DNA of 38,237 bases. Origin: Candidatus Neomarinimicrobiota bacterium (GTDB lineage Bacteria > Fidelibacterota > Marinisomatia > Marinisomatales > TCS55). The notes beneath the pieces were generated by a model. It saw nothing but the letters and a program-made list of their open reading frames with translations, was not told the DNA's origin and did not search any database. Location: contig JABGTK010000115.1 of the NCBI GenBank assembly GCA_018647265.1, forward strand, positions 1 through 38,237, read 5' to 3'. The position numbers and the translations under genes were made by a program. Shown piece after piece: positions 26,371 to 35,200 of the stretch. Positions within the stretch are counted from its first letter, which is position 1, and each line of letters starts with the position of its first letter.

Positions 26371-26907
26371 TTATCCCCCCTCTGGACGATCCAAAGCCTT
26401 TCGGTCTGGTTGCGGGGGTAAATTCACAATTTGATCTGCAAAATAGTTACCGATATGGGCAATCACATCTTTCACAGAAACCATGCCATGAATGGAATTA
26501 TCCTGATTTATAATTGGAATGTGGCGGATACCAAATACATGCATTTTATTTAGGGCAAAGGCGATGGGATCATTGGCCTGGAGTGTTTCTGGATTGGAAG
26601 TCATGTAATCATCAATAATCTCTTTTTCCGTATCCAATCCTTTGGAAATGGCCCGCAACAAGAAATCCCGCTCTGTCATAACGCCTACAATTTTTCCACC
26701 AGATTCAACCATGACACAGCCCACTTTTTTCTTTCGGAGAATATCAATAACCGATTGAAGGCTTGTGCCCGTTTGCACAGTGGGATGGTCCCTTAATTCA
26801 AGACTTGAAATGGTATCATCAAGAGACAAAGCTTTATTAAGTGTCATATCAGAAGCATTTTCCAATTCATCCATTCGGGTTAATTCATCATCAAATTCGT
26901 TTTGCAT
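26371..26907 (-). CDS. CBS-domain pair protein
   Basis: About 178 residues: an acidic N-terminal 40 residues, then two CBS repeats. The first has TSLQSVIDILRKKKVGCVMV and GVMTERDFL. The second has NPETLQANDPIAFALNKMH and IRHIPIINQDNSIHGMVS, followed by KDVIAHIG. CBS pairs bind adenine nucleotides and usually report energy state, or regulate a partner. The neighbour is citrate synthase, which makes an energy-sensing role plausible but unproven. The ATG at 26907 is preferred over one at 26913 because GGAG is eight bases upstream of it. Confidence 0.85.
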   Translation of the reverse strand: MQNEFDDELTRMDELENASDMTLNKALSLDDTISSLELRDHPTVQTGTSLQSVIDILRKKKVGCVMVESGGKIVGVMTERDFLLRAISKGLDTEKEIIDDYMTSNPETLQANDPIAFALNKMHVFGIRHIPIINQDNSIHGMVSVKDVIAHIGNYFADQIVNLPPQPDRKALDRPEGG

Positions 26908-26966
26908 AATCATGTCTCCAGTTTACTGAATTTACAATATTCTCAAAGGGAATACAAATTCGCCAA

Positions 26967-28226
26967 TCAGGCATTTTGTTTTATCCATTCAGATGTAACA
27001 GATTTGGGCCGCGTAATGGGAATCCCAAGTGCTCTATTAATGACCATCTGAGAGATCATTCCCATGGCGCGGGATATACTAAACAGCACCGTATAATAAT
27101 TGAATTCTTTCAGGCCATAATAATAAAGCAATGATCCGGAAGCGGCATCCACGTTAGGCCATGGATTTTTTGCTTTCCCTTGTTCCTGAAGAACGGGTGG
27201 AGCAACTTCAAAAAGAGAACCGACGATTGAAAAAATATCATCATCTTGAATATGTTCTTTTCCAAAATCTACAAAGGCAGTAAAGCGAGGATCAGGGCAG
27301 CGTAAAACTGCATGGCCATATCCAGGGATAACCCGTCCATTATTCAATCTGTCCCAGCAAAATTGTTTCAGTTCTTCGGTAGAAGGTGCGCCATTAAAAT
27401 GATCTCGTACTTCCAATACGAATTTTAAACATTCCTGGTTCGCCAATCCATGGAGAGGTCCAGCGAGACCATTAAGTCCAGCTGAAACTGATAAATAAGG
27501 AGACGAAAGTGCCGATGCCACAGTCAAGGCACTAAATGCGCTTACATTTCCACCTTCATGGTCGCAATGGAGCATAAGATAAAGTTGCATCAATTTCTTG
27601 AAATCATCATCCTCTATCCCCAGCATATGGGCAAAATTTCCTGCCCAGTCTAAAGAATTATTATGGGCGATTCGGCCACCTTTATTAAACCGCATTCTAT
27701 AAATACCGGCACCGATGCCTGTAAGTTTAGCCACCAATCGAAGCCCATCTTCTAATGTCCATTTCCAAAAATCAGCTTTGGGTATACCTTCATCATATTT
27801 GCTGGCAAAAAGACTGTCCACTTGCATACTTTGGATAGCCGTGGTGAACATGGTCATGGGATGGGAATTCTCCGGCATTGCTTCCAAAATATTCCAAACA
27901 TAATCTGGGACTTCTTGGTGCTCCCTTAGTTGATTTTGTATATCGGAAAGCGCATTCGCATCTGGCAAATCACCAGTAAGTAAAAGATAGAAAACTTCTT
28001 CCGGTGAAATATGGGTGATATCCAATAATGGATAACCACGGATGATGAGCCCCTTATCGGCAGAAACAGCAGACGTTTCACAAGTGAGCCCCTTGATGCC
28101 ACGCATCCCGCCATAGGCCTGGGAAACCGTCACATCACTAATTTTCACATCCCCCTTTTCTTTTATAATTGACCGGATTTCATCCTGCCATTGGGAGATT
28201 TTTTCTGTAAGTACTTTCTGAAGCAT
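26967..28226 (-). CDS. gltA: Citrate synthase, mitochondrial-type
   Basis: Condenses oxaloacetate and acetyl-CoA in the TCA cycle. The 419-residue protein has catalytic His259 (GPLHGLANQE), His305 (GYGHAVLR) and Asp360 (PWPNVDAASG), with HCDHEGGNVSA upstream. The wording GMRGIKGLTCETS, LNGLAGPLHGLANQE, VIPGYGHAVLR and EQGKAKNPWPNVDA follows the animal mitochondrial enzyme closely, unlike the E. coli NADH-regulated hexameric type. It lacks the N-terminal zinc-like domain of the latter. An AAGG ribosome-binding site precedes the ATG. It stands 53-60 nt before the CBS-domain gene. Confidence 0.94.
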   Translation of the reverse strand: MLQKVLTEKISQWQDEIRSIIKEKGDVKISDVTVSQAYGGMRGIKGLTCETSAVSADKGLIIRGYPLLDITHISPEEVFYLLLTGDLPDANALSDIQNQLREHQEVPDYVWNILEAMPENSHPMTMFTTAIQSMQVDSLFASKYDEGIPKADFWKWTLEDGLRLVAKLTGIGAGIYRMRFNKGGRIAHNNSLDWAGNFAHMLGIEDDDFKKLMQLYLMLHCDHEGGNVSAFSALTVASALSSPYLSVSAGLNGLAGPLHGLANQECLKFVLEVRDHFNGAPSTEELKQFCWDRLNNGRVIPGYGHAVLRCPDPRFTAFVDFGKEHIQDDDIFSIVGSLFEVAPPVLQEQGKAKNPWPNVDAASGSLLYYYGLKEFNYYTVLFSISRAMGMISQMVINRALGIPITRPKSVTSEWIKQNA

Positions 28227-28239
28227 AATAACCTTAATT

Positions 28240-28268
28240 CAAAAATATTAGTCTAAATTGAAATGCAA
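28240..28268 (-). promoter_or_regulatory. Candidate Bacteroidota-type promoter of citrate synthase
   Basis: On the minus strand, TTG (28266-28268) and TATTTTTG (28240-28247) are 18 nt apart. The second box fits TAnnTTTG exactly. It lies in the 72-nt gap between the HAD phosphatase stop and the citrate synthase ATG. The implied 5' leader would be very short, only about eight bases. Confidence 0.35.
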
Positions 28269-28298
28269 TTTACTAAAATTTGAAGAATAAATATCTGT

Positions 28299-28964
28299 CT
28301 AATCGACGACAATATTGACGTATTCATCAAAATTGGATAAAATGCCATCCGCAAGACTGCAAACATTCTCCCGGCGGATATTTTCTACAAAGGCATAAAA
28401 CTGTGTTGCCGGCCCTTCCGATTTCAATTGGTAATCTGTAAAGCCATCCCCCATTACATGAATTTTCCCCGATAGTCCTAATGCCTTTGCCTGAGCAACT
28501 TTTCCACCGGGTTGAGCAAGGACATTTTTTGAATTCACCCCTTCAATATGATTATTTTCATCATAAATAAATTCATTGGCAAATACGTACTCGGTAGTAA
28601 TGCCAAACATCGACACAATTGGAATGATCATTTCCCGAAAACCACCAGAGATTATAATAATATGTGATGCATTTTCTTGAATAAAAGACCGATTTCTTTC
28701 AAATGATGGTGTTACTTTTTTGGATAAAGCCATAGTAACGGCACGAACATTATCTCGGTTAGCGTCAAGCAAGGACATTCGTTGTGATAGAGATTCATCA
28801 AAGGATATCTCTCCAGTCATACCAGCATTGGTCAAACTTTCAATTTTTTCTAATCGTTCGGTTCTTTCCGGATGGTCTATAAGTGAAGTATGGGCCAATT
28901 CATCCAAAGATTCTTTGGCAATGAAAGTGCTGTCGAAGTCGATGATCAAATGATCGGGGAACAC
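28299..28964 (-). CDS. HAD-family phosphatase, phosphoserine phosphatase-like
   Basis: A 221-residue cytosolic enzyme of HAD subclass IB. Motif I is IIDFDSTFI at about 7-15, followed by the SerB-like cap MTGEISFDESLSQRMSLL. Motif II is IIIISGGFREMI, motif III the lysine in GGKVAQAKAL, and motif IV GDGFTDYQ. Sequence favours phosphoserine phosphatase, but its place at the end of an inositol/alcohol activation block means a phospho-alcohol substrate cannot be excluded. The start is a GTG six bases after the nucleotidyltransferase stop. Confidence 0.78.
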   Translation of the reverse strand: MFPDHLIIDFDSTFIAKESLDELAHTSLIDHPERTERLEKIESLTNAGMTGEISFDESLSQRMSLLDANRDNVRAVTMALSKKVTPSFERNRSFIQENASHIIIISGGFREMIIPIVSMFGITTEYVFANEFIYDENNHIEGVNSKNVLAQPGGKVAQAKALGLSGKIHVMGDGFTDYQLKSEGPATQFYAFVENIRRENVCSLADGILSNFDEYVNIVVD

Positions 28965-28970
28965 GAAATC

Positions 28971-29699
28971 TTATTTGAACCAGTCCGAATTAACCAGTTT
29001 ACGAGCCTTTTCCAAGTCCTCGATAAAATCAATCTCAATACATGGCAAATCTGATACATCTTCATAATAAACTTTGTGGTCAGCCATGAGTGGATGAATG
29101 GCCGCTTCAAAATAATCGGCTGTGCCTCCAGCTGCAATCAATCGATCTAGGGAATTTTCAAACGCTACTGAAAATTCAGCAGAAAACTTTGCCACTCCAA
29201 TAAATTCACCCAGTGAATTACTTTCAATTAATTCTTTCCCTATAGCCACTAAACGGTTGTTCTCTCCCTCAATAACCTTTACTTCTTCTCTGCCACAAGG
29301 TTTGATTTCAACAGCTAATGCAGTATCATAAGCTGAATTGATCACCCGCTTCAGAACTTCTTTTGGATAAAGTACATCAGCATTCATGAGAACAAAAGGA
29401 TTGCCATTAAGCGACTTATTACAGAGACGAAGTGAATAGGCCGTATTTGTTTCAAAATAATGGTGATTGATTACGAATTCAAAATTTATATCCGGGAATT
29501 GGGATTGAACATGGGTCATGATAGCTTCACGATAATAACCTAACACCATAATTATATCTGTAATACCGCAGGATTCTAAAGCTTCCAACTGGTGGTTCAA
29601 AATAGGTTTATCCCCAACCTCGATCAGACATTTGGGAATTTCATAGGTAAGTGGATAAAGCCGGCGAGAAACACCAGCAGCAAGAATTATAGCTTTCAT
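28971..29699 (-). CDS. LicC-like nucleotidyltransferase
   Basis: A 242-residue NTP-transferase with the signature opening MKAIILAAGVSRRLYPLTYE and substrate lysine in IPKCLIEVGDKPIL. NTAYSLRL near 85-92, the metal Asp in VLMNADVLY and the C-terminal CIEIDFIEDLEKA are also present. This pattern is nearest to cytidylyltransferases that activate phosphocholine, aminoethylphosphonate or similar small phospho-alcohols, rather than hexose-1-phosphate enzymes. It would supply a second CDP-activated building block beside CDP-inositol. The exact substrate is not readable. It sits between a PF04464 transferase and a HAD phosphatase. Confidence 0.75.
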   Translation of the reverse strand: MKAIILAAGVSRRLYPLTYEIPKCLIEVGDKPILNHQLEALESCGITDIIMVLGYYREAIMTHVQSQFPDINFEFVINHHYFETNTAYSLRLCNKSLNGNPFVLMNADVLYPKEVLKRVINSAYDTALAVEIKPCGREEVKVIEGENNRLVAIGKELIESNSLGEFIGVAKFSAEFSVAFENSLDRLIAAGGTADYFEAAIHPLMADHKVYYEDVSDLPCIEIDFIEDLEKARKLVNSDWFK

Positions 29700-29754
29700 A
29701 ATAGTTAAATTAGCTCCGAATACTTATTGTTATAGAAATATATTATAAAAATAA

Positions 29755-30843
29755 TTAATTTCGTTCTAAGCTGGTTGAAGATAAAAAATTTGAAATTCTC
29801 TCTATGGATTTACCATCATTAAAATAAAAACAATGATGAAGCATTTTTTCGAAATTATTGGAATGATGGTTGGCAAAAACATTTTCCACCACTTTAATTA
29901 TATCGTCCTTTTCCCCCATACGATTTGCTATCGTAGAAATATCCATTTCCGCTGGCATATTATGTAAATCTACATGGTTAGTATTCGCTATAATAATCGG
30001 ATTTCGAGTAATTAGATATTCATAAAGAATTGAGGACGTATCACTAATCAACATATCTGAAACAGCAAAATCGAACATGGTATCATTCGATAATATATTT
30101 GCTGGATTCGAAAAATATATATGCTTTAGGCCTTTGGACTTGGCCCATAATTTAAATTTTAGTATATATTTTCGATCGAAATAATGGGGTCGAATGATTA
30201 GGTTGTATTCTTTGGTTAACTCCTGGCAGAATTTATATCCATATTTATGAAGCGTACCGGCTCCCCATTTCCAGGTTGGGGCATATAATATAGTTTTTCG
30301 ATCTTTATCTTTAATACCCAAATAGTTTGCATAAGCCAAAATATCAATTTCATTATTTACAATTTCATCAAAACGGGCATTCCCAATTTTTACTAAGTTT
30401 TTATCCGGAATGTTTACATTCGAATCCTTTAACTTCTCCATATGTTTTGGTCCAGAGATAAAATGATAATCATATGACTCTAAAGCACTGGCTTTCCCAC
30501 CATAACGCTTATCTCCAGTGCCGTGCCCCATAAAAATCGCTTTGACAATATCCTTGTTACGTTGAACTATCGTATTGCTGTTTGAAATAATTACTCCCGG
30601 CAAATCAAAGGGAATATCATTCACATTTTTCACTAATATTTTTGGCCGTTCAGCAAAAGCCAGACTGTTAGATAGTTTACGTTGACTCTGGCGGAAATAC
30701 CATTTTGCACGGAATTCTCGATTGGGCTTCCGGACTAAAAAAGTCCCTCCAAGATGGCTATAAATTAATTTTACAAATGAGTATTCATATATTTGATTAG
30801 CATAATAATAGATTGGTTTTGATAAATTAAATTGCGCTGGCAT
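29755..30843 (-). CDS. CDP-glycerol glycerophosphotransferase-like protein (PF04464), copy 1
   Basis: A 362-residue protein with the conserved order of the teichoic-acid polymerase fold: MGHGTGDK at about 124-131 (family HGxxxK), ILYAPTWKWGAG, LIIRPHYFDRK, and DMLISDTSSILYEYLITRNP. These form the nucleotide-alcohol binding site in TagF/TagB-type enzymes, which move phospho-alcohols from CDP carriers onto glycans. It has no clear membrane span. It lies between the inositol-phosphate cytidylyltransferase and a second cytidylyltransferase, so CDP-inositol is a strong candidate donor. The acceptor is unknown. Confidence 0.8.
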   Translation of the reverse strand: MPAQFNLSKPIYYYANQIYEYSFVKLIYSHLGGTFLVRKPNREFRAKWYFRQSQRKLSNSLAFAERPKILVKNVNDIPFDLPGVIISNSNTIVQRNKDIVKAIFMGHGTGDKRYGGKASALESYDYHFISGPKHMEKLKDSNVNIPDKNLVKIGNARFDEIVNNEIDILAYANYLGIKDKDRKTILYAPTWKWGAGTLHKYGYKFCQELTKEYNLIIRPHYFDRKYILKFKLWAKSKGLKHIYFSNPANILSNDTMFDFAVSDMLISDTSSILYEYLITRNPIIIANTNHVDLHNMPAEMDISTIANRMGEKDDIIKVVENVFANHHSNNFEKMLHHCFYFNDGKSIERISNFLSSTSLERN

Positions 30844-30864
30844 ATTAAAAATTAAGCAATCAAA

Positions 30865-31572
30865 TTATTTAACTAATTCTTCAAAAGCTTCTGGCGTATC
30901 AACATCCATCCAAAATGAATTACCGATATCCACACCCCCCATTCGACTTTTAGCAATTAACATATTACATGCATCAGCTAAACTACAATTACCTGATTCA
31001 TTGGCAGCTTCCAATGCATTGAAGAAATCAAATTTACATTTAAAGACACCACAATCTATTGCATCAAACTCAGGAAGGGTTTTTGACATACCTATAATTT
31101 TTGAAATTGTATTATTATCAACTGAAACTTTCATTCCATCGTCAATATCATATATCTCGTTAATTCGAAAATCTAAGCCCACTAATGCATCGTATTTTTT
31201 TAAACTACTCAAAATAATTTTCTCTAATAATTGGGCATCATACACATGATCACTCATTGAAATTAGAAAGGGTTCTCCTTGGGGTATTAAGGGCTTTGCT
31301 GCTAAAACACTTAGACCATTTGCCTTATCCCAATTCGCGTTATAAATGGTTTCAACATTTATATCATAATTTTGGCTATCAACATATGATACCAAATCTG
31401 GACTTCTATACCCTGTAACAATTACAGCATCTTTGATTCCCACTGAAACGGCGTTTTCAATAACCCGATCTAATAATGATTTTCCCTTCAACTTTAACAA
31501 AGTTTTGGGAATGCCATCCGTCATAGACCTGATTCGGCTACCTTGACCGGCGGCAATGATAATCAATTTCAT
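30865..31572 (-). CDS. Inositol-1-phosphate cytidylyltransferase-like enzyme
   Basis: A 235-residue nucleotidyltransferase that should make CDP-L-myo-inositol from CTP. It opens with AAGQGSRIRSMTDGIPKTLL and has the metal motif MSDHVYD at about 106-112. EFDAIDCGVF and the C-terminal FWMDVDTPEAFEEL follow. The combination of a DHVY segment, a D-x-x-D-x-G-x-F strand and WMDVDT is shared with the cytidylyltransferase half of archaeal di-myo-inositol-phosphate enzymes. No CDP-alcohol phosphotransferase half is fused here. It begins three bases after the inositol-3-phosphate synthase stop, which makes its substrate. This pairing is the main reason for the assignment. Confidence 0.83.
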   Translation of the reverse strand: MKLIIIAAGQGSRIRSMTDGIPKTLLKLKGKSLLDRVIENAVSVGIKDAVIVTGYRSPDLVSYVDSQNYDINVETIYNANWDKANGLSVLAAKPLIPQGEPFLISMSDHVYDAQLLEKIILSSLKKYDALVGLDFRINEIYDIDDGMKVSVDNNTISKIIGMSKTLPEFDAIDCGVFKCKFDFFNALEAANESGNCSLADACNMLIAKSRMGGVDIGNSFWMDVDTPEAFEELVK

Positions 31573-31575
31573 CTG

Positions 31576-32880
31576 CTATTCTTCGTAATAGTCCAGTCCA
31601 AGATGGGTTATTAATTCTTCATCCATGATATGTCGAAGAGTGTTTTTAAGTTTCGCTAGCTGAACGAATAAATCATGCTCAGGATATAACTCTGGAAGGG
31701 TCATGGGACTTTTAAAAAAGAAGGAGAGCCATTCTTGAATTCCACCCATACCTGCCCTTTTAGCCAAGTCTAAAAACAAGACTAAATCCAAACATATTGG
31801 TGCCGCTAAAATGCTATCACGACAAAGAAAATCGACTTTAATTTGCATTGGATAACCCAACCATCCAAAAATATCAATATTGTCCCAGCCTTCTTTGTTA
31901 TCTCCGCGGGGAGGATAATAATTAATTCTAACTTTATGATATAAGTCTTTATAAAGGTCTGGATATAAATCCGGTTGAAGGATATAATCTAATACACCCA
32001 GTTTACTTTCTTCCTTTGTTTTAAACGCGTCTGGATCATCTAATACTTCCCCATCCCTGTTACCCAAAATATTTGTTGAAAACCATCCCTCTATTCCAAG
32101 TTGTCTAGCTTTCAATCCAGGAGCAAGAATAGTTTTCATCAAGGTTTGACCTGTTTTGAAATCTTTTCCTGCCAAAGGTGATTTTGTTGACTTTGCCATT
32201 TCTAATAACGCCGGGATATCGGAAGTCAAATTCGGAGCCCCATTCGCAAATGGAATACCATTTTTTATCGCAGCATAGGCGTAAATCATACTGGGGGAAA
32301 TGTCCGGGTCATTATTGCGAAGTCCTGCTTCAAATTTTTCAAGTGTAGAATGAACATCACTATGCTTAAAATATATTTCAGTACTACCGCACCAAATCAT
32401 CACATTCGCCCGCGTATCATGTTTTTTGGTAAAATTATTAATATCTTCTTCAACTTGGTTAGCTAAATCCATTTTGTCTGGACCAGTTTTAACAAAATTG
32501 CCTTCTAACCTTCTAACAAAATTTTGATCAAATACGGCTGACCATACATCTAATTTCTCCAAAGACTCTTTCATGGAATATATTAAATTTCTGTCTAATA
32601 CATTTGACCGAACACATATTTCATATAAATTTTCTTCGTTAATATCCCATCCACCAAAAACCAAATCATTCAAATCTGCAAGTGGTGCAAACTCTTTTAT
32701 TATTGGTGTACGATTCTCTGTTCTTTTTCCTAACCGAATCGTTCCCATCTGTGACATACTTCCAATAGGTTTTGACTTTCCTAATTTAATTGCTTCAACT
32801 CCTGCGATAAAAGTGCTGGCAACCGCTCCCATTCCAGGAATAAGAATACCCAGTTTTCCTTTAGGTTTTACATTTTCCAT
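31576..32880 (-). CDS. ino1: Inositol-3-phosphate synthase
   Basis: Converts glucose 6-phosphate to L-myo-inositol 1-phosphate with NAD+. The 434-residue protein has an N-terminal Rossmann motif GILIPGMGAVAST at about 11-23. The NAD/substrate segments WCGSTEIYFKHSD and PFANGAPNLTSDIPAL follow, as do the catalytic-core segments KDFKTGQTLMKTILAPGLKA and GWFSTNILGNRDGEVLDDP. Near the end, DFLCRDSILAAPICLDLVLF is typical of the family. A good AAGGA ribosome-binding site lies ahead of the ATG. It starts the inositol block and is directly followed by the cytidylyltransferase that would activate its product. Confidence 0.92.
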   Translation of the reverse strand: MENVKPKGKLGILIPGMGAVASTFIAGVEAIKLGKSKPIGSMSQMGTIRLGKRTENRTPIIKEFAPLADLNDLVFGGWDINEENLYEICVRSNVLDRNLIYSMKESLEKLDVWSAVFDQNFVRRLEGNFVKTGPDKMDLANQVEEDINNFTKKHDTRANVMIWCGSTEIYFKHSDVHSTLEKFEAGLRNNDPDISPSMIYAYAAIKNGIPFANGAPNLTSDIPALLEMAKSTKSPLAGKDFKTGQTLMKTILAPGLKARQLGIEGWFSTNILGNRDGEVLDDPDAFKTKEESKLGVLDYILQPDLYPDLYKDLYHKVRINYYPPRGDNKEGWDNIDIFGWLGYPMQIKVDFLCRDSILAAPICLDLVLFLDLAKRAGMGGIQEWLSFFFKSPMTLPELYPEHDLFVQLAKLKNTLRHIMDEELITHLGLDYYEE

Positions 32881-32945
32881 TTTGATTCCTTTTTAAAAAT
32901 ATTTAATTAATAGGCGCAAAATTACATAATTTCTGCCCCAACTTT

Positions 32946-32975
32946 ATTCAATGATTACTTATTAATTTCTGTCAA
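32946..32975 (-). promoter_or_regulatory. Candidate promoter of the inositol block
   Basis: On the minus strand a perfect TTGACA (32970-32975) is 18 nt from TTGAAT (32946-32951), in the 109-nt gap between the GT9 gene and ino1. The -10 match is 4 of 6. The spacing to the ATG leaves a 5' leader of about 60 nt. Confidence 0.35.
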
Positions 32976-32989
32976 TATCCCTTTTGGAT

Positions 32990-33982
32990 TTATACCCAGA
33001 GTTCTGATAATAATTTCCAAGGTAAATCAGGATGGGTTTTTTCCAGGCATAATAATGGTTCGATGCTATTATGACACTTGTTTTTTAAACATGGACTGCA
33101 ATGAACATTCTCATCTATAATTCGTGTTTTCAGCCCCATTGGTCCAGTTGATTTAGAATCGCCGGCGCCAAAAAGAGATACGGTAGGCACACCCAAATTA
33201 GCTGAAATGTGACCCAATCCACTGTCAGCCCCAACTGCGCCCCTGCAAATGGATATCAAGGCGATACTTTTTCTTAATCCATAATGGCCTGCAACAGTAT
33301 GGATATTATCTTTTCGAGATGCATCCACCAAAATTTCTGCCCTAGACTGGTCCCCTTTTCCTCCTAAAATCAATATTGGTTCGGCTGTTTTCTCCAGTAT
33401 TTCTAGAACTTTTAATTGGGGTAAACTACGAGACGTTGCTACACTGAATGGGAAAAATGCAATCGGATCTGAAATCCCTAATTGGACCAATTCATCTTTG
33501 GCCCACTCCTTTTCTTTATCTTGCAGTACGATACCGTCACTTCCGATAGATATTTCACCATTTGAGTGCCCTAATAAATTGAGATATTTATATGATCGAT
33601 GCATTTTTGTTTTTTGCCTGGGGATAATTTTAGTAAGTAATCCCGACCTGCCCTGCCCCGGGTAACCAATGCGGACAGCTGTTTCTGATTTTTTGGCCAA
33701 ATAGGCGGCTCGATATGAATCGGACAGCAAATAGAATCGGTCTAGATCCAACGCTTTCAAACTTCGCCCAGCATTATCGGTAGCTCTGAATCCGGTCAGA
33801 TCTTTTTTATGGAATGAAATAATACCATCAATGGTATGGTGGTTTTCATAAATGGGTGCCACCCATGATTTGCAAATCGCAATAATGGTGGCGTCAGGGT
33901 TTGCATCTCGGCAGGCATTTAAAAAAGGTAATGCCATAACAGCATCGCCCACCCAATTCGGACAGAATACACCAATTCTCAA
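32990..33982 (-). CDS. GT9 family (ADP-heptose:LPS heptosyltransferase-like) glycosyltransferase
   Basis: A 330-residue GT-B enzyme with the GT9 opening IGVFCPNWVGDAVMALPFL. A donor-site ILILGGKGDQ and GAVGADSGLGHISANLGVPT follow, then the cysteine-rich end CSPCLKNKC, which resembles WaaF/WaaC-type heptosyltransferases. It would add a heptose or related sugar to a lipid A core or similar acceptor at the cytoplasmic face. It uses a TTG start (33980-33982). It follows a PF04464 gene by 52 nt. Confidence 0.85.
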   Translation of the reverse strand: MRIGVFCPNWVGDAVMALPFLNACRDANPDATIIAICKSWVAPIYENHHTIDGIISFHKKDLTGFRATDNAGRSLKALDLDRFYLLSDSYRAAYLAKKSETAVRIGYPGQGRSGLLTKIIPRQKTKMHRSYKYLNLLGHSNGEISIGSDGIVLQDKEKEWAKDELVQLGISDPIAFFPFSVATSRSLPQLKVLEILEKTAEPILILGGKGDQSRAEILVDASRKDNIHTVAGHYGLRKSIALISICRGAVGADSGLGHISANLGVPTVSLFGAGDSKSTGPMGLKTRIIDENVHCSPCLKNKCHNSIEPLLCLEKTHPDLPWKLLSELWV

Positions 33983-34034
33983 TTATTACACCTTCCCTGT
34001 TTTTTAACCAAAAATGGAATAATATAGGTGTAAT

Positions 34035-35183
34035 TCAACTGGTTACTTCTAATCGATTCATAATTGCAAGAGCTGCTCGTTTCGAAGGGGATTGTTCATT
34101 CGTATCCATATATTCTTTTACCCGTTCAGCCTGCAACTTAAGCCAATGAGGCTGTACTGCTTGTTCCATGGCCCCTAATAAATTATCAATATCATCTATA
34201 ACAGGACCATATTCCCAATGTCTGTAATCTATATTATTTTTCCAGTCTACATCATGGGCATTTAAAAACACGGCCGGTCGCGGACGAATACCTATCCATT
34301 CATAAATTAAACTACTAACATCCCCAATAAAGTAATCTGCTAATTGTACATAAGATGTATCAGTACTTAAACGACTTCCAAAATCAACATGAATATTATC
34401 ACTTGAATGAAAGTCCATATTATAATTGTATTTATGAGACCAATGTTTCAATAGTGTATGTGGCGCAAAAATTAAATTGTAGCGGTCATCATTTTTAAAA
34501 TATTCCATAATTTTATGTGCATATTTTTTATAGGAAGCCAGTGTCGGTTCCCAATGAGGCGCATAGTAAACAATTTTTCTGTTATGACGAAATAACTTTT
34601 GACCTAAATCTTTAATGTCTATGGTATTGTCAAATTTTGGATAACCAATAATATTTGTTTTTTCTGGATTAGCTACGTTTTCTTCAGCTAATCTCTTTTG
34701 CGTATTCTTTCCAGAAATAAGTAAATAATCATATTCACGTAATGATGCTTCGAAACTATATTTTCGATCCCCGCATCCGTGATCTATATAAATCATTATC
34801 GGTTTTGAAATACCAATTTTTTTTAAAATACGCGGTGTAGGATGGGAGGTGCTAATAACAGCCCCTGCCTTCTTTAATAGTGGTTTTATCTTAGGAAAGG
34901 AATCCAACGGTGAAACATAAGATTTTTTTTTATAATTTAAAAAACGATAGCGAATCGGGGGAGATAATGTAATTATTTCACACTTATTATTTGGGTATTT
35001 ATTTGAAACTTCCTCTAATATCCTTGTATGCTCTTCACTAACAGAAATGATTATAATCGGATGATTTCTTATAATCTGAGCACATTCAAAAGGTATTGTA
35101 ACCATATGGTATAAATGATGCAAACCATGGATGAAAAGGAAGACGATTGGTTCTCCATCTTTTATTGGTTTTGACATTTCCAT
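34035..35183 (-). CDS. CDP-glycerol glycerophosphotransferase-like protein (PF04464), copy 2
   Basis: A 382-residue protein with family landmarks IYIDHGCGDRKYSF at about 131-144, LLISGKNTQKRL, VYYAPHWEPT, LIFAPHTLLKHW and ADYFIGDVSSLIYEW. The N-terminal half resembles a glycosyltransferase-like Rossmann domain, with a basic RYRFLNYKKKS loop that may contact membrane lipids. The HGxGD motif replaces the HGTPLK of the Gram-positive enzymes, as in copy 1. Substrate is not known. It lies 17 nt after copy 3, and the two are clearly diverged paralogues. Confidence 0.75.
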   Translation of the reverse strand: MEMSKPIKDGEPIVFLFIHGLHHLYHMVTIPFECAQIIRNHPIIIISVSEEHTRILEEVSNKYPNNKCEIITLSPPIRYRFLNYKKKSYVSPLDSFPKIKPLLKKAGAVISTSHPTPRILKKIGISKPIMIYIDHGCGDRKYSFEASLREYDYLLISGKNTQKRLAEENVANPEKTNIIGYPKFDNTIDIKDLGQKLFRHNRKIVYYAPHWEPTLASYKKYAHKIMEYFKNDDRYNLIFAPHTLLKHWSHKYNYNMDFHSSDNIHVDFGSRLSTDTSYVQLADYFIGDVSSLIYEWIGIRPRPAVFLNAHDVDWKNNIDYRHWEYGPVIDDIDNLLGAMEQAVQPHWLKLQAERVKEYMDTNEQSPSKRAALAIMNRLEVTS

Positions 35184-35200
35184 ATTAGTACTAAACTTAT

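Noticed and set aside
30865-31572. Bifunctional DIPP synthase
   Set aside because: At 235 residues there is only the cytidylyltransferase part; no membrane CDP-alcohol phosphotransferase domain is fused or adjacent.
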